DNA of 64,000 bases from Azonexus sp. R2A61 (lineage in GTDB: Bacteria; Pseudomonadota; Gammaproteobacteria; Burkholderiales; Rhodocyclaceae), in contig NZ_JACBFO010000003.1 in the NCBI RefSeq assembly GCF_021401135.1, positions 620,001 to 684,000 of the forward strand, written 5' to 3'. Numbering within the stretch: position 1 is the first letter of the stretch; each line of letters begins with the position of its first letter. Made by a program: the position numbers and the translations under genes. Below the pieces are notes generated by a model. That model was not told where the DNA came from. It worked only from the letters and a program-made list of their open reading frames with translations, and searched no databases. Positions 50,778 to 59,738 of this stretch are shown in pieces.

Positions 50778-53240
50778 TCAGAAACTGCCGCGCAGGCTGA
50801 GCATGAAGTTGCGCGGCGTGCCGTAGTAGGTCCCGTTGCGGGTGCCGCCGATGGCCGAGAAGTAGGTCTTGTCGGTGACGTTGCCGACGTTAAGCGCCAG
50901 CGACCAGGTCGGATCGATGCGGTAGGCGGCGCGCAGGTCGAGGATGGCGCGGCCGGGGTTGCTCACGCGGACGCCATCGATGATATAAGCCTCGCTCTGC
51001 GCGGCCAGGGCGCCGCCGATCGTCCATCTTTCCCACGTGCCGGGCAGACGATAGCTGGTGGCGGTGCGAAACAGGTTGCGCGGGGTATCGGAACTGATCG
51101 AGGCACCGCTTTCATCCTGGGTTTTCAGGTGGGTGTAGCCGGCCGAGACCTGCCAGCCGGTAGCCAGTTGGCCGGCCACTTCGAGATCGACGCCCTTGCT
51201 GCGCATCAGGCTGGCGTTGGTGTAGCAGTCGTTGGTCGTGATCCCGGGGCACATGCCGGCATTCGCTGCGTCGTACAGCGCGACGTCGCGTTTCTTGATG
51301 CTGAACAGGGCCAGCGCGACGTTGAGCTTGCCGTCGAGCAGTTCGCCTTTCAGACCGGCCTCGTAGTTGGTCCCGACGGCCGGCTTGAGCGGATTGCCGG
51401 AAAGCGTCGAGTACTGGCTTTGCGGGACGAAGGTGCTGGCGTAACTGGTGTAGAGCGACCAGCGCCGATCCAGGTCGTAGACCAGGCCGGCGTAGGGCGT
51501 GAACTGGGCGTTTTCCTGATAGTCGTTGGTGACCTTGCCGGTGATCCGGTTGTCGGTGTGGAAGTCGTACCAGCTGAAGCGGCCGCCGAGCAGCAGGTGC
51601 AGCGGTTCGGCCAGTTGCAGCCGTGCGCTGCCGTAGATGCCGAACTGCCGGTTGCGATCCTTCAGGTCGTTGGCGAAGGCCGGGGTATCGGGTTCGGGGA
51701 TCAGCCCGTGGTCGAAGTTGAATACGTCGACCGGCGTGTTCAACGCAATCGTCGTCGACCGGAAGGTGGATGTCATCGTCGACCAGCTGGTCCCGAACAT
51801 CATCTGGTGGTCGCCGCCCCAGGCCTCGAAACGCCCCGTGACGTGGGCATCCAGGGCACTGGCGGTGATGTCGCGGTCGACGAAGTACAAGCTGGCCATC
51901 CGGGTGCCGGTCATCGTCGCCGGGTCGATCGCGCCACGGGCCGAGCCCAGTTTCTGGTCGATCGTCGTCCGGCTCTGGTTGAAGGTCAGCTTGGCCTGCC
52001 AGTTGTCGTTCAGACGATGTTCGAGTTCGACGAAGGCGTCGTCGATGCGCGCTTCATGGCGGTTCCAGTTCTGCGCCAGCGAGGTCGAACGGGAAAGGGG
52101 CAGGGGACGGCCGTCGGTGAAGCGCGGCAGACCGAAGATGGCGTAGCCGTCGATGTTCACTTCCTGATGGCGGAATCCGGCGGTGGCCTTGGTGTCGCTG
52201 CCCAGATCGGCGTCGACGACGGCGTAGAGCATCGGTTCCTTGGCGTGCGCCACGTCGTAGAAGAACTTGCGGTCCTGATACACCGCCACCACCCGGCCGC
52301 GCAGCGTGCCGGCTTCATTGAGCGGGCCGCCGCCGTCGACTTCGGTGCGGTAGTTTTCCCAGGAACCGATGCTGGCGACCACATCGAGATGCTTTTCCGC
52401 ACGCGGGCGCTTGCGCACCATGTTGACCACGCCGCTCGGGTCGCCGACGCCGACTGCCAGCGCGCCTGCGCCGCGCAGGACTTCGACGCGATCGAAAACC
52501 GCCGTGTCCATCGGCACCCAGCCGGTCGGGTTGTAAACACCGCCGCCGCCGACTCCGTCGATCAGGTAGTTCTGGGTGGGAATCTCGAAGCCGCGCAGGA
52601 TATAGACGTGGGAGCCGAAGTTGCGCTGGGATTTCGATGTGCCGGTGGTCTGCGCGATGACGTCCTCGACGGTGACCAGATTCTGGTCGTCCATCTGCTG
52701 GCGGGTGACGACGGTGACCGATTGCGGCGTCTCGCGGATCGACAGCGGCATCTTGCCGAGGCTCAATACTCGCGTGGTGTAGGACCCCGTACCTTCGGTG
52801 GTCGGATTGCGTTCCGTGCTGGCGGTGACCGTCATCGGCGCCAGTTGGGCTTCGCCACCGACCGGCAAAGGAATCCTGCGCAGCAGATAGCCGCTGCCTT
52901 GCGGCACGGCCTCCAGGCCGGTCTGCCGCAGCAATTCGCGCAAGGCGACGCCCGGCGTGTAGCTGCCGTTCACGCCCGGGCTGCGCAAGCCGCCGGTCAG
53001 TTCGGTGGAAAACGAGATCAGCAGGCCGCTTTCGCTACCGAAGCGTTTCAGCGTATCGGTCAGATTGCCGGCCGGAATGGCGTACTGGCGACTGCTTTCC
53101 TGCGCCATGGCCGGGCCGGCCGGTAACGCCGCGGTGATGGCGAGCGAACCCAGCCACAGGCCGCGGATGGCTTGCGCCAACAAACGCTGGCGAGAGAATG
53201 CCGCCCGGCGTTGCGGCGTCCGGCAGGTGTTTTTCCCCAT
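50778..53240 (-). CDS. TonB-dependent siderophore receptor with signalling domain (receptor 8)
   Basis: An 820-residue receptor. The signal peptide ends PAMAQE, and the STN domain is about 50-115 (YAIPAGNLTDTLKRFGSESGLLISF). The plug has SIRETPQSVTVVTRQQMDDQN, YILRGFEIPTQNYLIDGVG and FDRVEVLRGAGALAVGVGDPSGVVNMVRKRP. A Cys pair lies in a loop (GMCPGITTNDCYTN). The barrel ends FMLSLRGSF. It is FpvA/FhuE-like, near receptors 1-3. A start at 53240 follows a purine-rich site; an upstream start at 53288 adds a short Ser-rich head. Expression is probably altered because the sigma 8 promoter is disrupted. Confidence 0.92.
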   Translation of the reverse strand: MGKNTCRTPQRRAAFSRQRLLAQAIRGLWLGSLAITAALPAGPAMAQESSRQYAIPAGNLTDTLKRFGSESGLLISFSTELTGGLRSPGVNGSYTPGVALRELLRQTGLEAVPQGSGYLLRRIPLPVGGEAQLAPMTVTASTERNPTTEGTGSYTTRVLSLGKMPLSIRETPQSVTVVTRQQMDDQNLVTVEDVIAQTTGTSKSQRNFGSHVYILRGFEIPTQNYLIDGVGGGGVYNPTGWVPMDTAVFDRVEVLRGAGALAVGVGDPSGVVNMVRKRPRAEKHLDVVASIGSWENYRTEVDGGGPLNEAGTLRGRVVAVYQDRKFFYDVAHAKEPMLYAVVDADLGSDTKATAGFRHQEVNIDGYAIFGLPRFTDGRPLPLSRSTSLAQNWNRHEARIDDAFVELEHRLNDNWQAKLTFNQSRTTIDQKLGSARGAIDPATMTGTRMASLYFVDRDITASALDAHVTGRFEAWGGDHQMMFGTSWSTMTSTFRSTTIALNTPVDVFNFDHGLIPEPDTPAFANDLKDRNRQFGIYGSARLQLAEPLHLLLGGRFSWYDFHTDNRITGKVTNDYQENAQFTPYAGLVYDLDRRWSLYTSYASTFVPQSQYSTLSGNPLKPAVGTNYEAGLKGELLDGKLNVALALFSIKKRDVALYDAANAGMCPGITTNDCYTNASLMRSKGVDLEVAGQLATGWQVSAGYTHLKTQDESGASISSDTPRNLFRTATSYRLPGTWERWTIGGALAAQSEAYIIDGVRVSNPGRAILDLRAAYRIDPTWSLALNVGNVTDKTYFSAIGGTRNGTYYGTPRNFMLSLRGSF

Positions 53241-53330
53241 GGAGATCCCTTTCGTTGAGTGTCTGGAAAACGAGCTTTCGTTATCCATGCCCCGCGAAAA
53301 CGGGAAAGGGATCAGGTCCCGGGCAAATAA

Positions 53331-54317
53331 TCAGGCCGGCAGGATTTCGTGACGGGTCCGTCCCCACCAGCGTTGCCGCGTTTCGACGCGAATTGGCAGG
53401 GTGCGGACGAGCATGCCGAGAACCGCCGGTGGATCGCCCAGCGGATAGCTTCCGCTGACCTTGAGTGCCGCCAGGGCAGGGGAGCAGTCCAGCGGCTGGC
53501 CGCTCAGGCGGGCGAATTCGGTGATGAAGGCGGGCAGGGGCATGTCCTCGACGACGAGCATGCCGTGCATCCAGGCGAGGTCGGTGCCGTGGCTCGCGGA
53601 TACGGTCGACACCGCGTGCACCGAAAAATCCGCCTGCTGGCCGGTTGCCAGCACGCGTGCATCGTCGTTCGCCGAGCGCGGCCGCAGCGCGACCCGGCCC
53701 TGGTAGACGGCGACATGGCTATGTGTGCCATCGGCCAGCGTCCGCACGGTAAACCGGGTGCCCAAGGCTTGCGCGCGGCCTTGGGGGGTATCGACGAAAA
53801 ACGGCCGGCCGGCCGGGTCGACCGCAGTCGTCACGTGGATTTCGCCACGCCGCAGGATCAACCGGCGTTCGAAGGCATCGAAGTGGATGTCGAGCGCGCT
53901 GTCGGCATTGAGATCGACGTAACTGCCATCGTGCAGCGTGAGTTGTCGGCGTTGGCCGGGCGCAGTACGTTCGCTGGCCAGCAAAATCGGCAACTCGCGG
54001 TGGTTGACCGCAAGCAGCGTCGCGCCGCCGCCGGCCAGCAGGAGTGCCAGCCGCTTGATCGCCAGGCGGCGCGATTTTCGGGGCGCCAAGGTGGCGTGCG
54101 CCAGCGCAGCCGGAACCTGCTTCAACCCGGCACCGAAGGCTTCGAGTTTTGCCCAGGCCGCCCGGTGTTCCGGCGCCGCATCGTGCCAGTGTTGCCAACG
54201 CCGGCGCAGATCGGCGTTGGCGCGATCCTCGCTGAGTTCGATCAGCCACAGCGCCGCCTGATGACGCACATCGGCCGGCTCTCGCATCATCAAGGTGGAT
54301 TTTTCAGTGTTGGACAT
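53331..54317 (-). CDS. FecR-family anti-sigma/signal transducer (unit 8)
   Basis: A 328-residue protein. The cytoplasmic domain is VRHQAALWLIELSEDRANADLRRRWQHWHDAAPEHRAAW, with a helix at about 87-104. The FecR domain is LTLHDGSYVDLNADSALDIHFD, ILRRGEIHVTTAVDPA and AQALGTRFTVRTLAD, and the C-terminus is LKVSGSYPLGDPPAVLGMLVRTL. The start at 54317 overlaps the sigma 8 coding end by 14 bases. Confidence 0.91.
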   Translation of the reverse strand: MSNTEKSTLMMREPADVRHQAALWLIELSEDRANADLRRRWQHWHDAAPEHRAAWAKLEAFGAGLKQVPAALAHATLAPRKSRRLAIKRLALLLAGGGATLLAVNHRELPILLASERTAPGQRRQLTLHDGSYVDLNADSALDIHFDAFERRLILRRGEIHVTTAVDPAGRPFFVDTPQGRAQALGTRFTVRTLADGTHSHVAVYQGRVALRPRSANDDARVLATGQQADFSVHAVSTVSASHGTDLAWMHGMLVVEDMPLPAFITEFARLSGQPLDCSPALAALKVSGSYPLGDPPAVLGMLVRTLPIRVETRQRWWGRTRHEILPA

Positions 54318-54801
54318 CGTCGAAACAACAAGCAACCAGTGCTCGGGCAATGTGGCGCTTGACCGTGGGAATCGAGATGCCGAGACGCTGTGCAATGTCG
54401 GATTGCGTCAGGCCATCGAGCTGGAACAGCAGGAAGGCCCGGCGAATGACGGGGCCCAGCGCATCCAGCCGGCGGTCGATCTCGATCAGCGTTTCCAGCA
54501 TCAATGCCCGTTGCTCGGGCGATGGTGCGCTGGCTTCCGGCATTTGCGCCAGCGCTTCCAGCCAGGCCTGTTCGAGTTTCTGCCGACGGAAATGGTTGGC
54601 GACCAGGCCTTGTGCCACCGTCGTCAGAAACGCGCGCGGCTCGCGGACGTCGAGCGGCACGTCGCGAGCCAGCAATCTCAGGAAAGTGTCCTGGGCCAGA
54701 TCGGCGGCCCGGTGAGTGCAACCCAGTTTCTTGCGCAGCCACGCGTGCAGCCAGCCGTGATGGTCTGAGTAAAGTTCGGCAACGGGATGGGTGGCAGCCA
54801 C
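54304..54801 (-). CDS. ECF sigma factor, FecI-like (sigma 8)
   Basis: A 165-residue factor: ELYSDHHGWLHAWLRKKLGCTHRAADLAQDTFLRLL and, in region 4, LGPVIRRAFLLFQLDGLTQSDIAQRLGISIPTVKRHIARAL. GTG start. The coding region is intact, but the promoter upstream is broken within the Fur box at 54873/54874, so control has changed. Confidence 0.92.
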   Translation of the reverse strand: MAATHPVAELYSDHHGWLHAWLRKKLGCTHRAADLAQDTFLRLLARDVPLDVREPRAFLTTVAQGLVANHFRRQKLEQAWLEALAQMPEASAPSPEQRALMLETLIEIDRRLDALGPVIRRAFLLFQLDGLTQSDIAQRLGISIPTVKRHIARALVACCFDDVQH

Positions 54802-54829
54802 GGAATGAAGTCCATTGTTCAGAGATTCG

Positions 54830-54873
54830 TGGCTGGCTAGGCGACTGGTGTCGATGGCTGGCTATCGAGAATT
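54830..54873 (-). promoter_or_regulatory. Truncated leader and Fur-box half of sigma 8
   Basis: The two leader repeats survive (TGGCTGGCTA at 54830-54839 and 54855-54864), as does the first Fur-box half GAGAATT (54867-54873). From 54874 the sequence no longer matches the other units, and the TTGACG -35 is gone. A chance TATAAT is created on the minus strand at the junction (54871-54876). Confidence 0.75.
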
Positions 54874-54946
54874 ATAGTCGGGTGACACAAATCTAGGTCT
54901 TGGTTTTTTTTGTAACTGACTGATTCTTTGGACTCCGCTTTTTCCT

Positions 54947-54992
54947 GGGGGGTTAGATCGCGGTCAATCAATTGACTGCAATCTAACCCCCC
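54947..54992. repeat. Large hairpin near the transposon left end
   Basis: Perfect 12-base arms GGGGGGTTAGAT and ATCTAACCCCCC enclose a second nested palindrome TCAAT-CA-ATTGA. The inner part GCGGTCAATCAATTGACTGCA resembles the variant palindrome at 50725-50751, which may be coincidence. There is no U-run after the stem, so it is not a standard terminator. Confidence 0.7.
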
Positions 54993-55263
54993 ACGCCATG
55001 AAGTGTTGCAATTCTGCCCCTCGTCCGCTGCGCCGACACCACAAAGTAGCCCCTCAGCCCTAACCAGCAAATTTCACCAACCGATGAAGCGTGTCATTTC
55101 TGAGGGGGCGAGGGCTTGGTTAGGGGGACTGGGAGGACGACTTTGTGCGGACTGCTAGCTAAATAAGCAATATCAGCACCGAAGGAGCGGTTGGTCAGCA
55201 CGATGAGGGGATGGCGCAAATTGAGGTGTGCTAGCAGCGCGAACGCTTTTGCTAGACCAGTAT

Positions 55264-56586
55264 TCACGCTACTGCCAAGTAGATCCCTCGTTCCCAACTT
55301 GTCGAATGCCTGGCTAAAATCACGCTGATTGGGAAGTATCCGTGCTCCCTCCAGCATCCGAGCCGACCTGACCAACGATTACAAGCTGTCAACCAGCTTT
55401 CATTAAAACGTGTGGTGTCGGTCCTACTGATTTCGAGTAGAAAACGATGCCATTCGTTGGCAATTTTCTCTGCCGCTATCTGGGTGGCTGCCAATATGGC
55501 GCGCACGAAACTTTTATCCTCAAGCATTTTGAATGAAATCGAACGTTGTGCGCTCAGCAATTCCATAATTGCGTTAGATGAGAACTCAGTACTAAATCTC
55601 CTCTCTTCAAGAACCTCAGAGAGATGCTCAAATTGGGCACGAAAGATTAGCTTTGCGTGGACCAAAGGTGGAACAGTTGGGTCATCTGGAACTGGAACTC
55701 CAAAACTTGGCATGCGGAGATTTCGACGATAGTCATTAAGTTCGCATCCCCAGGGAAGTTGGCGAGCAATGTCGTAGGCTGGCACGCTAAGATATTTCAA
55801 TGGCCGTTCAAAACTGATATCGACCGAAAAAGGACCGAAGATATCAAGGTCCGGAGCGGACTTAGGGCTTGGAATGTTCGAATCAGGAACAAGTGCCCTA
55901 AGTACTGCGAATACTGCTCGGCGTCTGTGTTGCTCCTCCCCTTCTTCAAGGAAACGCGTCGTGTCCCACCCCAAAGCACATGGCCAAAGGATGCGCTGCT
56001 CGTCATTAATTTCTCTTAGCCACCGGTGGATGAGATCGAGTCGATGGAGGTGATCGGGTGGCCTCCAGGCATCAAGCTTCCGCTCAATCAACACACTGCC
56101 GCCAAAGGGGTGTCCGCACTTTCTGCAGGAAAATTTAGGAAGGCGATCATTGTTTCCCAGATAATATGCAGGCGTCTTTGCACCGCAACGATCACAAATG
56201 CTGAGATGTGGCTCCTTGTGGATTGGGCAATCGTCGAATCCATCGATTTGAGCAATTGCCGCCTGAAAGCCTGAGCTCATGCACGTACGACAGTACCGTA
56301 GCGTTTGGTCGCCTGCCAACGCACCATGCATGTACCACGAAAGCCTGGAGAGGCTTGAGTCTTGAATCAGACGCGCGAGCGAAGCGGCTGGCTCGTTTAA
56401 CGACTGCGGTGGTTTCGGCCGCAAGAGACTGGCACCCGCAGGGCTTTTCCAACAAATCACTTCTTTGAAGTAGCTTGCAGGAAGGGCGTTGGCATGGATG
56501 AGCTTCGCCACGATGGAATAGGGCCCTTCTCCCAGTGCATTCCATTGAGAATGCCAAATGAGTCCGCCAAGCGTGGGGATTGCCAT
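55264..56586 (-). CDS. tniQ: TniQ/TnsD-like target-selection protein
   Basis: A 440-residue protein. The TniQ zinc-binding layout is present: CRTC (99-102), C120/H123 (DDCPIH), CDRC (131-134) and CRKC (154-157). The N-terminal region LGGLIWHSQWNALGEGPYSIVAKLIHAN is like the start of TnsD/TniQ proteins. A longer C-terminal region suggests a TnsD-like DNA-binding role in choosing the insertion site. It starts 10 bases after the tnsC-like gene. Whether it recognises a fixed site is unknown; the element here lies in a sigma-factor promoter rather than at glmS. Confidence 0.85.
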   Translation of the reverse strand: MAIPTLGGLIWHSQWNALGEGPYSIVAKLIHANALPASYFKEVICWKSPAGASLLRPKPPQSLNEPAASLARLIQDSSLSRLSWYMHGALAGDQTLRYCRTCMSSGFQAAIAQIDGFDDCPIHKEPHLSICDRCGAKTPAYYLGNNDRLPKFSCRKCGHPFGGSVLIERKLDAWRPPDHLHRLDLIHRWLREINDEQRILWPCALGWDTTRFLEEGEEQHRRRAVFAVLRALVPDSNIPSPKSAPDLDIFGPFSVDISFERPLKYLSVPAYDIARQLPWGCELNDYRRNLRMPSFGVPVPDDPTVPPLVHAKLIFRAQFEHLSEVLEERRFSTEFSSNAIMELLSAQRSISFKMLEDKSFVRAILAATQIAAEKIANEWHRFLLEISRTDTTRFNESWLTACNRWSGRLGCWREHGYFPISVILARHSTSWERGIYLAVA

Positions 56587-56596
56587 GAAGGTATGG

Positions 56597-57661
56597 CTAG
56601 ATCAAGGAGTCGATAAACTTGGAATGAAGAACGGCCGCATCCCAATCGTCCGGGGTGCTCTTGAATTTCGCCACGTCGATTGCCATCTGCCCGGTTAGAA
56701 ACTGGGTCACCGTATCGCCTACCCACTGCATCCCGATGTCACCAAGCTTACGGTTGACGCTGGCGGCTGATCGAACGAATGCGTCCCACGCATTTTGGGC
56801 TTCATCGGCGAGACGCCAACCGCTTGCATACGCCAGTGGAAGAAAGAACTCTGAATAGCTTAGTTTGGAGCCAGCTGGATACTCACAGCGCTTAATATTG
56901 TCATATTCTGACAGGAAGAACTTTAAATCCTCGATGCTGCGAATGCCGGCGAATGATTCTGGCTTCATCAGGAACCTCGCCCATAGATCCTTGCGCTTAG
57001 ATCGGAAGCTTGAAGCTAGCTCTTCCAGCCTGAGGTCACCGAAGATCACCGTCGAGAGAACATAACGATCGTCCTGACGAAGTTGGTTTGAAAAATCCCG
57101 CAGGAATGTGTACTCACGTCCCCCCCAGTTCTGTCCTTCATCAATGAATAGACAGAAGTGCCTTCCCCCTGCATTAATACATGCAGTAATAATTGCACCG
57201 CGAAGGCGACTGGAACGGTCCTGTGCGCTACCGTCGATTGGGAGCCCAAAGGCGATGAGGAGATCGCCATAGAATGTCCGTTCTGTTACTGCATCGTGAG
57301 TTATTGCGCTCACGAGTTGACTAGCTACGTCCGGGAGAACATCTGTAAGGTGTCGCGCAATCATCTCAAGTGCCGTAGATTTCCCAGCACGAAAGTCGGC
57401 CAGGAAGGAGCATCCTAGGCGCTTAAATCTCACTGCATCGCTAGCGATGAGAAAGGCGTCCTTAATCGCATTGGTCAGGATTTGCACTGGCCGTTGATAT
57501 ATCGGATGGTTAGTAAGATGATATTCGCGATCAGGACCTGCACTTAGCGTAGCTGAGCGCAATGAGTTGCTGCGTTCACTTTGTTCCTTATTTTCTGCTA
57601 AGGAACAATTTTTCATGGTTTCTTGCTGCGTGTCGTGAATGTCAATTTCCAAGTCAGACAT
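56597..57661 (-). CDS. tnsC: TnsC/TniB-like AAA+ transposition ATPase
   Basis: A 354-residue protein. The Walker A region is ADFRAGKST (88-96), a TnsC-type variant without the first glycine of the classical loop. Walker B is LFIDE (171-175) followed by GQNW. The C-terminus has family-like sequence up to MAIDVAKFKSTPDDWDAA. TnsC forms an ATP-dependent ring on target DNA and links TniQ/TnsD to the TnsAB transposase. GGAG lies eight bases before the ATG, and the tnsB-like gene ends 25 bases upstream. Confidence 0.9.
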   Translation of the reverse strand: MSDLEIDIHDTQQETMKNCSLAENKEQSERSNSLRSATLSAGPDREYHLTNHPIYQRPVQILTNAIKDAFLIASDAVRFKRLGCSFLADFRAGKSTALEMIARHLTDVLPDVASQLVSAITHDAVTERTFYGDLLIAFGLPIDGSAQDRSSRLRGAIITACINAGGRHFCLFIDEGQNWGGREYTFLRDFSNQLRQDDRYVLSTVIFGDLRLEELASSFRSKRKDLWARFLMKPESFAGIRSIEDLKFFLSEYDNIKRCEYPAGSKLSYSEFFLPLAYASGWRLADEAQNAWDAFVRSAASVNRKLGDIGMQWVGDTVTQFLTGQMAIDVAKFKSTPDDWDAAVLHSKFIDSLI

Positions 57662-57686
57662 GACTGGTGCTCCGAGGTATAGATGC

Positions 57687-59738
57687 CTACTCCCAATTCG
57701 AAGGCAGGCGAGCAGAAATAAGGACGCGGCGATTGCTTTGCTTTTGACGTGATGTGTTACCTCGAGTAACGGTCATAGTGTCGGCAGCGAGCAGGCTGTC
57801 CGCCACAGCGGAAGCATCCGATGAAATTCTAGAGTTACCGCTTGCAGTGGCCTGCGAGATTGCCTTCGCTTCAAGATGGACAAGATAGACTGCGACCGGA
57901 TCGCCACCATCTGGAACCCACATCTGACCTTCGCGGATTAGGGCATTGATGACCTGCCGGGTTTGCAGAGTGTGTGCAGATAGCATCCAACCACGGTTCA
58001 TGCAGTCGAGTTGGCCGATATACTGGCCGCTGTCCAGGTAGCACTCGACAGTGCGTATGTCCTGTGGAAGGTGAACGTAGACATGTCGACCTATAAGGTC
58101 GTACTGCGATGATAGGCAGACAGCGGTGTAACGCTCTTCACCGATCTCAACGTAAGGAGGCACTCGATTTTTTACACTGCCAGCAATCCGCCTTCTCAGA
58201 ATCTGTACCCCGATGCGAGGCGAATTGGCCGTGTGCGGTGGACGAATGCGGGGGATCCAGCAGTAGGAACGAATCGCTAAGCTTGCTCGTAAGGAGTCGA
58301 GAGGACTGACTCCGCCCAAGCTGCTGTGTGGCTTGGCGTTGTAGTTGGCGAGCAGTATGTCCACCAGTTCGATTAGTTCATGCCATTCAATTCCCTTGCC
58401 AGTGGCCTCAATGACTGGGTTATTTGCACGCTGGGGATCTTGGGTGCCGGTACCCATTGACGAAGGTAGTCGCTGAAATCCGTATCTCTCAAGTGTCCCG
58501 AAGAATCGCTCAGTGATGGCGTTTCGCCACCAGTGGCCGACACCCCCCCATACAATCGCACAACCCAACGATTCTCTGAGCCGTGAGCGTATGCCATTGG
58601 CGAAGTGTTGCGCAGCGTTGTCGAGACGAAGAAGGGCGGGATTAATCTCGGTGATGCCGTCGACTACCCCGTTTGGGAAACCAGCGCCTTCCGCATAGCG
58701 CATTCCCTCAATGGTCAGTGCTCTGGGTTTCCACGGCGTGTTAGCCATTGCGTAGGCCTCCTCGACATGTGCTGCCTCAATCTGAGGTCGAATGCAGACG
58801 GAGTACCCAGTTACGACACGTTTGTTGTGGCACAAAGTTGCCACGATTTGGATCCTGGTAACAGGAATCTTCTGAGGCCCGCTTTCTCCTTCGAGAATGA
58901 TGAAGCCAATGCAATCCACTGTGTGGGCATCACACCCTATGACATCAAATGGAGCGGTAGCAAGATTAAAACTCTGCGGTCCTGTTCCAAGATGCTGCCG
59001 ATCGGCTACATCCTCGCCGAACCAAACTGCGGTTGTGCTGGGATTTATGGCGATGAAGTGGTTGATGTAGCGCTCAATCGCACGGCGTGCATTAGAACGG
59101 CCATCGTGCGGGTAGGTCCCGAGTGGAATCTTGGGCTGCTTATTTTCTCCTTGCGCCTTCGAGAATGCCGCGATGAAATTTCGAGCCACGCTGCGGACAT
59201 CGGGCTTGCGGGCAGCGATCTTCTTGCCGCCGTTGCCTTTCTCAATCATATTGTGGAGCATCTCCCTCCAAACAGGATGCTCTCGCAACCACTTTTGAAA
59301 TTGCCCTGCAGTACCGTTGCCGACATTCACACGCGTGTAGGGCTTCAAGCGCAGTTGGCTTATCAGTCCCGACCAACCGGCAATTCCCTCGCCATTCAGG
59401 GGATTCGGAAGTAGGCAACGATTGAATTGTCGATAAAACACCTCCCGTGAGCATTGGGCTTCGCTGAGTGCTAACTTCAATGAACCACTGCTCAGATAAA
59501 CCTTGATCCCGCGCTGAAGGCGATCGAATCGCTGTGCTATCTCGGTTGCACGTTTTTCGGCTTCGACTGCCGAAAGGTGTGGAAACCAGCCTAGGAGGTC
59601 TGCAGCATTTGGAGTGCTAGCACTTGGCCATTCTTCGCAATTTCGGTGCTCATAGGGAATTGTCTGGAATGTGTAATGTGGAGGCACAACCACGCTGGGT
59701 TGTGGGTGAACCTGTTCGCTCAGAGTGTCAATTGCCAT
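57687..59738 (-). CDS. tnsB: TnsB/TniA-like DDE transposase
   Basis: A 683-residue protein with N-terminal helical DNA-binding regions (about 40-240), a retroviral-integrase core with the acidic triad D270 (DVIGCDAHTVD), D373 (LLRLDNAAQHF) and E410 (NAITERFFGTLERYGF), D-36-E spacing, then a C-terminal beta-barrel region (about 545-640). It cuts and joins the 3' ends of the element. AGGAG six bases upstream decides the ATG at 59738, which overlaps the end of the tnsA-like gene. Low-complexity Ser/Ala-rich residues near 630-660 probably contact TnsC. Confidence 0.93.
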   Translation of the reverse strand: MAIDTLSEQVHPQPSVVVPPHYTFQTIPYEHRNCEEWPSASTPNAADLLGWFPHLSAVEAEKRATEIAQRFDRLQRGIKVYLSSGSLKLALSEAQCSREVFYRQFNRCLLPNPLNGEGIAGWSGLISQLRLKPYTRVNVGNGTAGQFQKWLREHPVWREMLHNMIEKGNGGKKIAARKPDVRSVARNFIAAFSKAQGENKQPKIPLGTYPHDGRSNARRAIERYINHFIAINPSTTAVWFGEDVADRQHLGTGPQSFNLATAPFDVIGCDAHTVDCIGFIILEGESGPQKIPVTRIQIVATLCHNKRVVTGYSVCIRPQIEAAHVEEAYAMANTPWKPRALTIEGMRYAEGAGFPNGVVDGITEINPALLRLDNAAQHFANGIRSRLRESLGCAIVWGGVGHWWRNAITERFFGTLERYGFQRLPSSMGTGTQDPQRANNPVIEATGKGIEWHELIELVDILLANYNAKPHSSLGGVSPLDSLRASLAIRSYCWIPRIRPPHTANSPRIGVQILRRRIAGSVKNRVPPYVEIGEERYTAVCLSSQYDLIGRHVYVHLPQDIRTVECYLDSGQYIGQLDCMNRGWMLSAHTLQTRQVINALIREGQMWVPDGGDPVAVYLVHLEAKAISQATASGNSRISSDASAVADSLLAADTMTVTRGNTSRQKQSNRRVLISARLPSNWE

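Noticed and set aside
55094..55375. Minus-strand frame of 93 codons after tniQ
   Set aside because: It overlaps the last 112 bases of tniQ in another frame, has no ribosome site, and its C-terminus is low-complexity; it lies in what looks like transposon-end sequence.
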